A DNA stretch of 64,000 nucleotides from Notamacropus eugenii (GCF_028372415.1 NC_092875.1:54005728-54069727), one strand, 5' to 3'; counted from the stretch's first letter, positions 23,040-34,579 are shown. The notes: a model not told the origin generated them from the letters alone. A program made the numbers and translations.

Positions 23040-23640
23040 CTATGGACTATTTTTAGCTTTAAAAAAATTCTCTTTCGACACTGCCAAAGTGATTTTCCTA
23101 AAATTTTGGTTTGACTGCATCCCTTGTCTATTTGATAGATTTCCGTGGCTACTTATGATCTCTACTATCAAATATAACTCCCAGATTGGGCAACTAAAAC
23201 TCTTCACAGCCTGATCATATCCCACATTTAAAGCCTTACACATTATTACTCTCTGCATACTTTATAAGTCGGACAAACTGGCCTTCCTGCGGCTCCTCAC
23301 ACTTAATACTCTGTCTCCTATCTCCATGCCTTTACATTGGGTGTTCCTGATGCCTGGAGTGCATTCCTTTCCCATCTCCACCTTTTGGAATCCCTAGTCT
23401 CCTTCAAGAAACAGCCTGAGTGTTGTCTTCTGCAATAGACCTTTCTGGGTACTCCCAGCACTTCTCTAAATCCCAAAGCTACCTTGTATCTTTTTTATTT
23501 ATTTTCTGTTTATATGTTTAGAATGTAACATTCTTGAAGGCATCTTTGTATCTTCTATTCCTAGCCGTGTCTGACACATAGTAAGTATTCATTTAAGCAA
23601 TCCTTGTTGACTGATCAGAATGGTTAACTTGTGTTGACAT
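23040..23640 (+). mobile_element. L2 LINE 3' end, long fragment
   Basis: Sense order: 'gccaaagtgattttcct', 'tttgactgcatccc', 'atgcctttacattgg', 'tgatgcctggagtgcattc', 'gaatccctagtctcc', 'gaatgtaacattcttgaagg' and the tail 'acacatagtaagtattc' near 23575. Clear L2 3' terminus. Confidence 0.8.
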
Positions 23641-23829
23641 AGTAAGAATCTAGGATTATCTTAAAGTTAGAACTATTGGAGAAATCCTATTTCAATGAAT
23701 CTGCATGAACTTGTATAGCTTTAGGTACTACCTCAAACCATACATCCAGGCTTTCAATGCCACATGATCCTCATCTGCATCTTCCCCTTACTCCTCTGGG
23801 GAGAATCTATCCTACCTTCCAGAGGCCAC

Positions 23830-24445
23830 ACCTCACACCTATCATATTGGCCAAGATAACAAGAAAAGGAAAATGACAATTGTCAGAGAGATTTGTGAGA
23901 AGATTTCAGCAATGGCTCATTGCTGGTGGAACGGAATCTGTCCAGCTAATCAATAAAGCGATTTGGAACTATCCCCCCACCCCAATCACTGAACTGTATA
24001 TACCCTTTGACCCAGACATATGACAATTAGACCTATATCCCAAGGAGATTAAAGGAAAAGGAATAAAAAGACCTATAGGTATAAAAATGGTGATTCTTTT
24101 TGTTGAAGCAAAAACTAGAAACAAAATTGCTCAGGGAATGACTGACAAACTGTGGTATACTAGTGTAAGGAATGTTATTACATAGTAAGACATAAAGAGA
24201 GTTTCTGAAACTTGTATGAAATGATACAGAGTGAAATGAGGAGAATCAAGAAAGCACATTACAAAGATAAACAACTTTGAAAGAATTGAGAACTCCTATG
24301 ACTAGCTGTGACTCCAGAGGACTGGCGATGAAGCGTGCTTGCCACCTCCTGGTAGAGAGATGATGGTGGTCAACTCAAGGAGCAAAATGAAAATACACTG
24401 TTGGACACAGCAAATGTATGGCTTTGTCTTTGCTTAACTAGACAC
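23830..24445 (+). mobile_element. L1 3' end (ORF2 C-terminus and 3' UTR)
   Basis: The sense strand carries the decayed end of L1 ORF2, covering the stretch that in L1 encodes the TLLHCWW-to-YDPAIPLLG region and the region after it, then UTR-like 'ctgactccagaggactgg' and 'gccacctcctggtagagag'. It is 5'-truncated, as most L1 copies are, with many changes. Confidence 0.75.
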
Positions 24446-24660
24446 ATTCATTTAATCTAACAAAAATCTATCTTTTATCCCTACCACCTGCCACCTCTCC
24501 ATTAAAATTAAATAAAAAAGAAAATCCTTGTAACCAATATGCTTTTGATCATGGTCATTGGTTACGAGGATTGTGCCTTTCTTTTTTTCTCTCTCTTTTA
24601 TTGGAGGAAGTATGGGGAGGAAAGAGGGAGTTAGCAACAGTATTGGCAAAAAAGAATTTT
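24446..24660. mobile_element. inverted pair of L1 tail segments
   Basis: 24446-24540 looks like an L1 3' UTR end in reverse. 24555-24660 looks like the same part in sense orientation. The inner arms 24523-24538 and 24557-24572 ('aatccttgtaaccaat' and its complement) match at 15 of 16 positions around an 18-bp loop. Confidence 0.6.
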
Positions 24661-24664
24661 TAAA

Positions 24665-25460
24665 AAGAGTGTCATTGAAGCATTTTGTAATGCACAGAAG
24701 AGAAAAGAAGGAAGTTTAAGACGAAATCCAGACTGGTAGGACAGTTTTAAAGTAACATGCTGAACTTATTACATAAAAATGTATGTGTTTTTAAAAAATG
24801 TATGTAATAGAGGATAATATTTTTCTGTTATACTTTGTATATGAATAGTGTGGGGGTGCTTATTAAATTGAGGTGACTCCTATTTGGTGTTTGTGACTTT
24901 CTTTGTATTCCCAGAACTTAGCATAGTGATAGTACGTAATAAATAAATATTGGTCAATTGACTAATTTCCTAAAGGAGGGGAGATGCTACCCTATGGCCT
25001 CCAAGTTTCCTTATTCTATGACCTAAGGCAATGAGAAGTTGAGGTAACTTGTCCAGGGTCACACACCACTATGCTTCTTTATCTGCGGGATGGGGACCTG
25101 TATCGGGCTGGCCTGCTCACTAGTCGACTTTGTTCACCTGATTAAAGAATTATGCATTTTCTAAAAGTTCTAGGGAAGGAGATTTTAAAAACCAATAGCT
25201 CTAGGCAAAGATCCTTATCTTTTTGGGGGCTGAGGGGTCTGGGTGGGGTAGGAGTGAGTCCTGGACCCTTTGGTAGTCTGATGAACCTTTCCTGGAATCA
25301 CATTTGTAAATGCACAAAATGAAATACATGGAATTTCAGAGGAAGCCAATTATATTGTAATAGTTATCAAAGATCTTTTTTAAAAATAAGTTTATAGACC
25401 CCAAGTTTAAGTAAGAACCCCATGTTTCTAGCGTCTCTGATCCAGAACAGCATTCCGAAA
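24665..25460. other. intergenic, sparse SINE/L2 relics
   Basis: 'gttgaggtaacttgtccagggtc' pieces near 25040 look like a MIR or Mar1 remnant. 'gtacgtaataaataaatattgg' near 24930 looks like an L2 tail in sense. Nothing else recognised. Confidence 0.35.
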
Positions 25461-25465
25461 TGTGT

Positions 25466-25466
<1 letters not shown>

Positions 25467-25517
<51 letters not shown>

Positions 25518-25522
25518 TAGTG

Positions 25523-25586
<64 letters not shown>

Positions 25587-25599
25587 AAGTAGTAGTAGT
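25467..25599. repeat. long (AGT)n trinucleotide microsatellite
   Basis: About 133 bp of AGT units with two GGT variants near 25513 and 25522 and one AAGT near 25588. It produces poly-Val and poly-Ser open frames that are not genes. Likely polymorphic. Confidence 0.97.
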
Positions 25600-25838
25600 T
25601 TTAGCACAACTCGGCTTTTATATTACCAAAAAAAAAAAGCTTGTGACTTGAAGCGCAAAGACAGTTGGACTGTGATCACACTGCTAGAGAAAGAAAAAGT
25701 CGGGGGAAATAGGGTTTTCCTATTTAATCAAAGATCCTTAAATTGACGGAGTACGCTTCTCTTCTAGTGATTACGGTCCATTTCAAAGAATTTAGCTGCT
25801 AAGTGCCCCACCACGCCTTATATTACGCACACTGTAAT

Positions 25839-25868
25839 ACGTCACGAATCCTAAAACATTATGCAAAT
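25839..25868 (+). promoter_or_regulatory. CRE-like ACGTCAC plus octamer ATGCAAAT
   Basis: ACGTCAC at 25839-25845 and a perfect octamer ATGCAAAT at 25861-25868 lie 15 bp apart. Octamers with CRE-like sites occur in histone, snRNA and other promoters. No PSE, TATA box or transcript body was recognised downstream, so function is unproven. The wider interval 25745-26880 is relatively CpG-rich and leads into two iMet genes. Confidence 0.3.
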
Positions 25869-26891
25869 GAATCGTAAAGGTTGTTGGGAGAGCACTGTTT
25901 GGGAGTATGAGAGAAGTGGAATATGACTTATTTCAGTTCTCTTAAGGGGAAAAAACGGAGAAAGGATTACTTTTTTAAGTGACAATTGGGTGGAGTGAAA
26001 GGAAGAGAAAGTGAAACGTAATTCGTCATAAGCTTAGTCAGAGTCAAATTATTCTGGGTTTGGCTACCGGAGAAGCTTCGGTATCGTCAGTACGGTACAT
26101 CCTTACCTGTTACTCCTTCTTTGGAGAACAGTAAATGATGATTGGAGCCTGCATGACACGTGATTAGTGTCTCTGCAGCAGCTTGGAGATGGCGACGAAC
26201 TCCTTGCTGCTCCTATCTGATTCGTACTGACGATGAAAGCACTTTTTTATATGTTTAAGTTGCTAAAAATAGACAACTAATACAGTATCAGATTCTTACC
26301 TAAACGTTTTAATACGGAAAGAAAACCATGTTCTAGAGTGAGGAAAAAGACAAGAAGTAATTACAGTAAAATTTTGGCATGAAAGTACTAGAAATTGCTT
26401 AGCATTTCTTCAGGAGATTAAAACAGGAAAGAGAACTGTAAGCAGAAATAAGAGAAAAAGCAAGGAGCTAAGAGATGTAGCATTTGGGTAATCTGCTAAC
26501 TCCTAGTTTCTTCATGTTCATCAGTGGGATCCTGTAAGAAGCAGACTTTAGAAGCAGCAACGGAGAAAAAAAATTTTCCTTTACCGTATTATGTTCAATA
26601 GACTGTCACCTAAGGGTTTCAGCGGAGACAGTGGAGGAAATGGCGGGTCTACTTCCCTCCTGACGGTTTTTCTTTCTTTCCTTCCTTTTTGCCTTCTTTC
26701 TTTTCCTTAGTCTTCCAGCACGGCCCCACGTCTCCCTCCTTCTTCCCCCTCAATTCTTTTAACGCGAGAAAAACCTAAATGCATTGTGAAATTCCAGAAA
26801 AGATTGTGGGATGAGAAAGAACCACCGTAAGTAACGAAGCCAAGCTGAAAGTGAGATGTGTTAATATACCAGTTAAACTGTAATCTAGGGC

Positions 26892-26963
26892 AGCAGAGTG
26901 GCGCAGCGGAAGCGTGCTGGGCCCATAACCCAGAGGTCGATGGATCGAAACCATCCTCTGCTA
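26892..26963 (+). tRNA. tRNA-iMet-CAT: initiator tRNA-Met (CAT)
   Basis: A 72-nt initiator tRNA gene, base for base the same as the copy at 5985. It has the A1:T72 end pair, GGG/CCC anticodon stem, CAT anticodon and the A54 T-loop. Both internal promoter boxes are intact. A T5 run at 26972-26976 terminates transcription 9 bp after the gene. A second iMet gene follows in the same direction 501 bp later. Flanks of the two do not align by eye, so this is not a fresh tandem duplication. Each is presumably transcribed alone by polymerase III. Confidence 0.97.
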
Positions 26964-27464
26964 ATAGTAACTTTTTCTATTTTTTTTTTCCTTTGTTGGT
27001 TTTTAACCGCAGGGAAGAGGATCGAAATAGATTTTAATCCCGAAACGCAAAGAAAGAGGAGGGCTTTCACGGTCAGTGGCTTTTGATCAGCGTCCTGATT
27101 TTGCCAATTTTCCGGAGTTTTTCGCCTTTGCGTACTGTTTACAAAAGTGCAAGCTGAGCATAAGGCTCAAGAGAGTAAAAACCTCAAAACCACGAAAACA
27201 TTTTTAACCCAAAAGGGTTTAAGTGTATCTTTCAAAAAATGTCTTTCTTTTAAAAAAATGACTTTCTTTACTCTTCATCCTGGTCTCCCCCTCCCATAAC
27301 TTTTAAAAATTAATAAAGCGTCGGTTTATTCAGTATGTATTGGAATAGATAATGAAGGCCATAAAATAGATCAAAATTTTAAAACGGAGAAAGAAAATAG
27401 CCGGATTAAAAAAAAAAAGAACAAAACCTTCGAAAAGGACATCTTACGGTTCAGATTAGTGTCT

Positions 27465-27536
27465 AGCAGAGTGGCGCAGCGGAAGCGTGCTGGGCCCATA
27501 ACCCAGAGGTCGATGGATCGAAACCATCCTCTGCTA
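27465..27536 (+). tRNA. tRNA-iMet-CAT: initiator tRNA-Met (CAT)
   Basis: A third identical 72-nt initiator gene. All initiator-specific features listed for the copy at 5985 are present. T4 terminator at 27546-27549. Upstream lies an A-run (27409-27418) and an AT-rich 150 bp, typical of tRNA 5' flanks. Short open frames running across the gene on both strands are coincidental. Confidence 0.97.
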
Positions 27537-27699
27537 AGCTTCGTATTTTACAAAATAAAAAAAGACATTGCTTTCGGCTACTGTAATTTGCGGTTGCTAC
27601 GTAAAGAAGGGAAAGAAATACACAAGGCTCATCAAAGGAAAACAGAACGCAAATGGAGAGAAAAGGCTGAATGAGGCCCATCTCTTAAGTGACTTTAGC

Positions 27700-28285
27700 T
27701 TCCAGCTGGGAGAGAAAGGCACAGGCTTCAGAGATGAGCACACAGAACCAGTAACATCGTTTTCCTCCTAAGTTGAGAGGCAGGGTCGAGCAACCTAATG
27801 GGTCAGGGCGGGCTACTGACCTTTGGATCCCTGTGCTCCCTCGTTTCGCTTCAAGAAGCATGTTTGAATTCTCTCTACCATTTGCAAAGAGCAGGGGCCA
27901 GACGGTAAGCTCCTACCTCCCACCGTGAGACAAGGGCAGAGGACAAAAATAATTCCGTTCCTCATACCCACTGTCTTTACTTCTGTGAAGTCGAATCATT
28001 CATTGAGCAGGCTGCACGTCCATTGCATTGTCTATAGAGGAATCTTCACTCCAATTAAACTATTTAAGACAACCGAGTTTCAGATGAAGATGAGTTTCAC
28101 AATCTGAACATTCCCCATCTCTGGGCATAGCAGAAGGAAAGAAACTGATTCTCTCCAAAAGGGACTGATTGGTTTTAGGGAATAAATAACCTGAAGAGAA
28201 GGCAGCTAAACTTCCTTCTCACTCTCTTGTCGTATGGTCCCACTCCCACCACTGGACTGAGACTGACACAGCCCAGGGCATCTAT
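27700..28285. other. no gene or clear repeat recognised
   Basis: Moderately GC-rich just after the iMet pair, then ordinary sequence. Short frames lack any recognisable domain. Confidence 0.35.
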
Positions 28286-28289
28286 AATG

Positions 28290-29330
28290 TCTTGCTAAAT
28301 GCAATGGCCTTTTCTCAGTCCTTGTCCTTCCTGACCTCTCTGCAGAATTGGACACTCTCCGTGACCGTTTTTCCTCTCTGGGTTTTCATGACACTGCTCT
28401 GATGTGGTTTTCTTCTCCTCAGTCTCTTCTTAGTCACCTTGGAAGGCTGATCATTCATATGTCCCCCAAGTCTTTGCCCTGAGCCCTCTCCTCTCTCTAC
28501 ACTGTCTTATCAGTTCCCATATGTTTAACCATCACAGCGTGGATAATTCCCAAAACTACATATTGCAGTCCTCTCTTCTCCCAGTTCCAGTGCTTCATCT
28601 CCTTATCCTTATATTTCATCTCCTGTCTCCTAATCTCCCCCTGGATAAGCATCTCAGACTCAGTTTGTTCAACACAGAGGTCATTATCTCACCCCCTAAA
28701 CACACCCTCTTGCCAACTAGGAAATACACTTGATTTCTTAAAAAAAATTAAATTAAAAATTTCATCCTTGAGTCTTTACTCTCTCTCATCCCCTTCATAG
28801 CCAAGCAGTTGTCATGTCTTGTCCGTTTCAGCTCATCAACATCTCACCTTCATCCCCTTCTTTCTCTACATACAGTTTCAGGCCTGAACTATTGCAAACA
28901 CTTCCTATTTAATGTTAATAGTAATACCAGCAATAGTTAATACTTATTACTTAGTAGCATTATAAGGTTTGTAACGTACTTTATTACAAATATTATCCCA
29001 TTTAAAATTTGATATTTCTGCAGTCATTCTCTGCTCTTTCTGATTTACACAGTTGCCAAAGTGTGATAGGCCTGGATCAAAGTCTGACATCTGGATTTGA
29101 TCACTTCCATCCTCAAGAAACTTCAATATCCTCCCCCCTCAAAAAAACAAACAAACTTGGGACAAAATGTAAACCCTTGTTTGGTCTTCCAAACACTCTA
29201 CAATTTGACTTCAACTTACCTTTCCAGGATAATCACATTTTACTCTGCCTCACACATTCTACACTCCTGCAAATGGGTAGGCCCAACTGCTGATTTATTT
29301 AAAGCAGCCTCCCATATCCCACCAATGTAC
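28290..29330 (+). mobile_element. L2 LINE, long fragment split by later insertions
   Basis: Sense L2 order: 'gttttcatgacactgctctg', 'cctgagccctctcct', 'cagactcagtttgttcaac', 'ccaagcagttgtcatg' and 'cctgaactattgcaaac'. A MIR-like patch lies at about 28920-29005. The L2 resumes at about 30327 ('ctttgtacaggctgttgc' to about 30540) beyond SINE and microsatellite insertions. The 'cctttgtacagg' string at both 29330 and 30328 marks the break. Confidence 0.75.
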
Positions 29331-29334
29331 CTTT

Positions 29335-29505
29335 GTACAGGCAATATCTGGTCACTGGATCCAGATGGCTCAGGAGGAGAAAGTGTTTCAGGTGACCTTG
29401 CACAGCCCTCCCTCACTCAAAACAAAGTCAAATGCAAGTCATGTCATCATTTCTCTGATGTCATGGTCTTCTTTGAAAATGAAGGACAAACACAACATGT
29501 GAATA
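29335..29505 (-). mobile_element. marsupial SINE, 'tttgtccttcattct' family, partial
   Basis: Minus-strand copy from the 'ccagatggctcaggaggaga' complement to the head near 29493. It overlaps a 173-codon plus-strand frame that is therefore repeat-derived and not a gene. Confidence 0.85.
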
Positions 29506-29637
29506 GACTGAGCTGCCTGAATGGAGACCCAGCTAGCTGGGAAACTCAATTCATCTTCTCCCTTCCTTCTCCTTTCCAAAGGAAGGTAAATTTGGATGGC
29601 CAGAGGCTTCTCAGTTAACTTAGGGTTTACTGACTAG

Positions 29638-29748
29638 ATGTCCTTTTTCTCTTTCTCTCTTCCTTCCTCCCTTCCTCCCTTCCTCCCTTTCTCTCTCTCT
29701 TTCTCCTTCTTTTTCTCCCTCCCTTTCTCCCTCCTTCCTTCCTTTTTT

Positions 29749-29814
<66 letters not shown>

Positions 29815-29850
29815 TTCTTCCTCCCTTCTTTCCTTCCTTTCTCAAAACCT
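29638..29850. repeat. polypyrimidine (CTTT/CCTT)n tract
   Basis: About 210 bp of nearly pure pyrimidine on the plus strand, with an uninterrupted CTTT run at about 29750-29810. It has mirror symmetry suited to triplex (H-DNA) formation. The long Lys/Arg-rich and Ser/Phe-rich frames here are artefacts. Confidence 0.95.
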
Positions 29851-30074
29851 TAAACCCAGTGCACTCTGAAACCCATAGACTGGACAATAATAGGTCCCTG
29901 CCCAAGCTCCACTTAATAACTATTTTCTGGACCCTCCTGGCTTACAGTGATTATCAATGGTAACTGTTTCTCTTTCCCTCTCAGCTTGATTTAGTTATTT
30001 TTTTCTTTTACTCATTAAAGGGACCATTCTCTGACTACTTCTTAAAGAGGCCTCTTCACTGAATGGGCATTACC

Positions 30075-30325
30075 TCCCTCTAAGTGAATGCCTGAAAAGG
30101 CCTTAGCCTAAAAAGGTCAAGATCTCCCATTGCATCCTGGGCTATCTCCAGTCATCCTGATGAATATCTGGATTCAGATGGCTCAGGAGGAGAAAGTGAG
30201 GCTGGTGACTTTGCACAGCTCTCCCTCACTCAAAACAAAGTCAAATGCAAGTCACGTCATCATTTCTCTAATGTCATGGTCCTCTTCGAAAATGAAGGAT
30301 GAAAACAACACAGTAACAACGACCT
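30075..30325 (-). mobile_element. marsupial SINE, 'tttgtccttcattct' family, near full length
   Basis: Minus-strand copy. Plus-strand landmarks are 'ctatctccagtcatcctgat' near 30143, 'gaggagaaagtgaggctgg' near 30186 and 'gaaaatgaaggatgaaaac' near 30287. It lies between the two halves of the L2 at 28290 and 30327, consistent with insertion into it. Confidence 0.85.
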
Positions 30326-30559
30326 TTGTACAGGCTGTTGCTCACACTTAGGATAAACTCCCTCCTCATCTCTGCCTCCTGGAATTCTTAGATCCCTCAA
30401 GACTAAGCTACAATGCTACCTGCTTCAAAGGACCTGTCCTCATCCTCTCAATTGTGAGGGCTACCTTCCGCCCTCCCATCGTTGTGTATTGGTTTTGTAT
30501 ATATCCTAAATGTACTTATACATAAATAAAGTGTAGACCCCCAGTAGAAGATAAATTTC

Positions 30560-30710
30560 TTCAATTAGTAGTAAATAAACATTTGTGAAGAGCCTACTGT
30601 GTGCTCGGTGCTTTCCTGAGCACTAGGGAGACAAAACCAGAACAAAATAAAGAGGACAGTCCTGGCTCTCAAGAAGTTCATAATCAAATGAAGAAAGATA
30701 GCACAGAAAA
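30560..30710 (-). mobile_element. L2 3' end fragment
   Basis: Plus strand reads 'aaataaacatttgtgaag', 'gcctactgtgtgctcgg' and 'tctcaagaagttcataat', the reverse L2 tail. Confidence 0.75.
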
Positions 30711-31049
30711 GAAAGCTAAACTGGGGTGAGGAGGAAGGGAGGACATGGTGGAAAAGTCAGGGAGAGCGTCTGGGTGGGAAATGAGGAGATGGCTGTCCTG
30801 GGCTCCCTCCTTAAATGGAGGTTCATAGCTCATTGCTCTGACCTCCAGTCAGAGGGGCAGAGGGTACTTTTGAGTCAGGTACTAAGACAGAGTCAATCTT
30901 GTAGGATAATGAAGTTTCCCATGATGAAGTTCCTATGTGCATGGTAGAGAGGTCAAAGGAGGACTGCCATATAGGAAACAAAATTCCTTGAGAGCAAGAT
31001 TATCTTACTTCTGTACTGGTATTCTTAGAATCCAGTCCTCTCCCTGACA

Positions 31050-31340
31050 CATTTTCAGTCTTTTCAGTCATGTCTGACTCTTCATGACCCCATTTAGGAT
31101 TTTCTTGGCAACGATTCAGGAGTAGTTTGCCATTTCTTTTTCCTGCTCATTTTACAGATGAGGAAACTGAGGCAAATTAAGTGGCTTGCTTGGAATCACA
31201 CAGCTAGTAAGTGTCTGAGGTCAGAATTGACCTCAGGAAAATGAATCTTCCTGACTCCAGGGTTGGTATTTTATCCATTGCACCTACCAGGCACATAATA
31301 GGCTCTTAATAAATGCCTATTGGTTGACTGACTGAAAAGA
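31050..31340 (+). mobile_element. marsupial SINE, 'catgtccaactc' type, with L2 tail
   Basis: 'ttttcagtcatgtctgact', 'catgaccccatttaggattt', 'cattttacagatgaggaaac', 'cacacagctagtaagtgtc' and 'tcctgactccagggttgg' follow the family order. The end 'ggcacataataggctctt' is an L2-type tail, so it may lie in an L2. Confidence 0.85.
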
Positions 31341-31344
31341 GAAT

Positions 31345-32600
31345 GTCAGAGCTAGTCTTGGTGATTATAGAGTGGAAAGATGTTAGAAAATCAGACTCTC
31401 AGTAAGGAAGGTAGGAGAGAGAGACAAGGCAATTAGTCAAGAAGCCCAGGGATGCTTTTATCTGTACTCTGTGTCCATATTCTCTCTGCAGTTTCCATTC
31501 AAGGCTCCATTTTGGATTCTTCTGTGTCCAAGTTTGCCTAAATGTTGGAAGCTGACTCAGAAATTCTATCAGGCTCTTTGTGGTACCTTGCACTAATCCA
31601 TCTGAGTAGAATTTCCCCTTTTGCTGTTCATGACAGTGAAATCCAAAAGCCTCAAGTACAGATAACCTAGATCATTGATTCCAGACAAAGAATGGAGGCC
31701 CATTTGCATAAAACGAAATGCTTATTTTTTTAAAAGTCGTATTGTTCAAACCAAGGGCTTTTCTCACTTGTCCAAGGAGACCTTATGAACTGAGTTATTC
31801 ACAGTGTTAAACTGGTTATTGAGGACTGGGGGGCAACCCCCAACTTCCACCAGCCATTGATTCTGCTGAATTAAGTCTGGTGAGATCCCAGGTCTTCTGG
31901 AGAATTTTTGGCCTTGGTCTTAGCTACAAGCAAAGGAGAGCCCTCAAAATGCATATCTACAGTTTTATTCTCTAATAAAGGTTTTATAACTAGTGTTTAT
32001 GCATATATTTTAAAAATGCTTTGATATCAGAAATTCAATATAATTGATTTCTTTGATTATAAGTATTTTAATTCGGTGTATTTAAAAACATTTTTCTGAG
32101 AAGGTCATAGGCTTTACCAGACTGACCACAATACAAAATAGGTTAAGAATCTTTGCTTCAGAGAGAGTGGGGTTTAATGGGAACTCTCAGAATATAAGCT
32201 GTATGTGAGAATTCTTAGCTCAGGAATGAACATGTTAACCTAGTATAAATTGAAATGCCATATATGTGGACCCAGGTTCATCATATAAGACAATAGAAAA
32301 CTATCAATAATGGCATGTTATAATAAAAATATAATTTTTAACCCTAGAAATAGAAAGTATGCAACCTCTCTTATCAAGCATTTGGCACTGCATTACTTTA
32401 GCTGGTCTCAAGGAGAAAAGAGGAGACAAAAGGGGGAAAGGTGAGGGGAGGCAGCTCACTGACCAGAGATCCATGAGCATAGATGGTCAAAGACCAGAAC
32501 TCCAGAAGCCTTGCCTACTACTGGCCAGATGAGGCCCCATGCTCAGTCAAACATCCATTGTCTTGGAAATGATTGTGTCCACTCAAATGGAAAACTTCAA
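31345..32600. other. no gene or familiar repeat recognised
   Basis: Intergenic sequence up to the provirus. No RNA gene or domain-bearing frame is visible. Confidence 0.35.
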
Positions 32601-32603
32601 GGT

Positions 32604-33043
32604 TGAGTGGGATAGGTTTAGTGAAGACTTCTCAGATTGTAATTCTTCTCCCAGGGGTGAGGTAAGGCCTAAAGGCTCAAGGTTACAATATTTTTAGAAT
32701 AGAATAGTTCCATATAAGGATATAAAACTGTGTAGTGTATTAGGGTCTCAATGATTGGGCAAAACTCACATAATTCCTCGATGTCTTCATTTCAAAAAGG
32801 ATTGGTTAGATTTCGTGTCTAGAATGTAAGATCATATTCTCAGCTAATGAGGATAATGGTCAGTGGGGAAGGAGGGACTTGCGTTAGGGTCTATATAAAT
32901 CACTGCCCTTTTCTTTGTCTTCGGCTTTCCTACTCCTACAGGTAAGCCCCGCTTCTCGAGAATCAAATAAATCTCTTTTCTGTCACCACTTTGAGAGGCC
33001 TCTGAGTAATTGATTTATGTAGGGACCTGAGCCATCCCACACA
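32604..33043 (+). repeat. 5' LTR of the provirus
   Basis: 440 bp, TG...CA ends. TATATAAA near 32893 and AATAAA at 32966-32971 are the promoter and poly(A) landmarks, which define U3, R and U5 roughly. Confidence 0.93.
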
Positions 33044-33045
33044 GT

Positions 33046-33065
33046 TGGGGGGCTTTGCCCGGGAT
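33046..33065 (+). other. primer-binding site, tRNA-Pro-like
   Basis: Two bases after the 5' LTR, a G-rich TGGGGGGCTT...CCGGGAT stretch resembles the classical gammaretroviral site complementary to the 3' end of tRNA-Pro. Confidence 0.6.
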
Positions 33066-34539
33066 CTGTGGCCTTTCTGAGAGACGGCTGACAGCTCAGT
33101 TCAAAGACTGGGGGCCCGTGGGGAGATTTCCCCATCGTCCTTGAAAAGGGCTGCTGGGCCTCCCTCTCTGCAAGGTAACGACCGGAAGCAAAGGAACTCA
33201 GTGAAGACAGAAAAGAATAGTGATAGGGACTCCAAAGACTCCGAAGCTGTAAAGTGTGTAAAAAGGGGGGGGGGGCCTGGGTGTCAATTCGTTGAGTCTT
33301 AGATACACTCGGGGAGAAGGTGATGACTCCCAACCAAATTAGTGGACTGCGGGACCCCAGGGTGAAGGGCCCCCCCCCAAAAACATTTGCTGGGTGACTG
33401 CTGGTGACGGGCGACCCTCACCTGAGAGCTGGTAAGAGAGCTAGCAGGAGAGCTAGCAAGGAAGCTAGCATAATTCGTTGAGTCTCAGACTCGGAGGTGT
33501 TGGCAACAACCCTAGTCCAAAATGGGACAAAAGCAGTTCAAGAATAGAGCTTCGGAGTGGAGTCAGGAAGAAATACCAGTAAATAGTCCCTTGGAAAACC
33601 GATTACAAAATTGGCATGAATTACCAAATTATAGAGAAAAGAATGTAGAAGGAGATTAAGTATTGTTTCATATGGGGTGAAAAGACATCGGAGGAGGAGG
33701 CACAATCTGGCCCAAATATGGTTCCTCCAAGGATTGGGTTTGCCAAAAATTTAAACCTATATGTACTATTCTATTCTGTTAAATGTTTTGTCTGTATATA
33801 TTGTGTTGGTATTTCTGTGTGAATGAAAGTCTGTGTGTGTCTCTGTTTTTATCTGATAAGGTTGTAAATTTAGCCAGCCAGCCAGCAGGAGCAGAAAGGC
33901 TGAGCTGAACTGTCCTTGAAATTTCTGTTACTCCCTTTCTTTAACCCCTCCAGATTAGTTTCAGAGGGGTGGAGGGACAAGGAGGGAGAGAAAGGGAAAA
34001 AAAATATTATTTTACTGTTCAGTTTATATGGTTGGTAACAGCAAGTAAAAGAATGTAGGAGAAGTGTCAGGTTAGGAGTAGAAAGAAATAAGTTACGTGC
34101 AGTTTCAAAGTGGCCTTGGGAATCCTGGCACAAACAAGAGGAGGGCAGAGACACCCAGTAGCATTTCTGCCAAAAATGTTAGATCCAGTAACAAAAGGAT
34201 AGGTATTTGTTAGATGCAACATTAATCTAATGTAACTGTTTACACGATTCTAAATTTTGTAATTTATTACATATAGATTGGGGTTTTAAAAAGATGTGAT
34301 AGAAATTTGATAATTTGAAACTTATACTTGTTATATAAAAAAAAGGAGTTGAATAGGTTAATGGCTTATTTTAAGTTTTAAGTAAACTTAAATAAGTTTA
34401 AATTTTTAGGTAATTCATCTAAATATTGTATTAGAAATTGCATTGTTAAGTTAATTAATGAATTGGTTAAAAAGAGCTGTTATGGATTGTTTCCTTGTTG
34501 TAGCATTCTTATTAAGAAAATGAGAATGCTTTAAAAATG

Positions 34540-34542
<3 letters not shown>

Positions 34543-34578
<36 letters not shown>
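34543..34578. repeat. (TG)n microsatellite inside the provirus
   Basis: 36-bp TG run. Confidence 0.9.

Positions 34579-34579
<1 letters not shown>

Noticed and set aside
25460-25746. Poly-Val and poly-Ser frames
   Set aside because: Produced by the AGT microsatellite.
26644-26760. Pyrimidine-rich stretch considered as a promoter or splice region of a hidden gene
   Set aside because: No exon-like frame follows; it is probably ordinary low-complexity sequence.
29097-29618. 173-codon plus-strand open frame, the longest in the window
   Set aside because: It runs through an L2 remnant and an antisense SINE, with no domain. Chance frame in repeats.
18577-29850. Simple repeats considered as a CRISPR-like array
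   Set aside because: They are microsatellites without unique spacers of constant length, and the genome is clearly vertebrate.
29627-29905. Lys/Arg-rich minus-strand frame
   Set aside because: Translation of the polypurine strand of the CTTT repeat.
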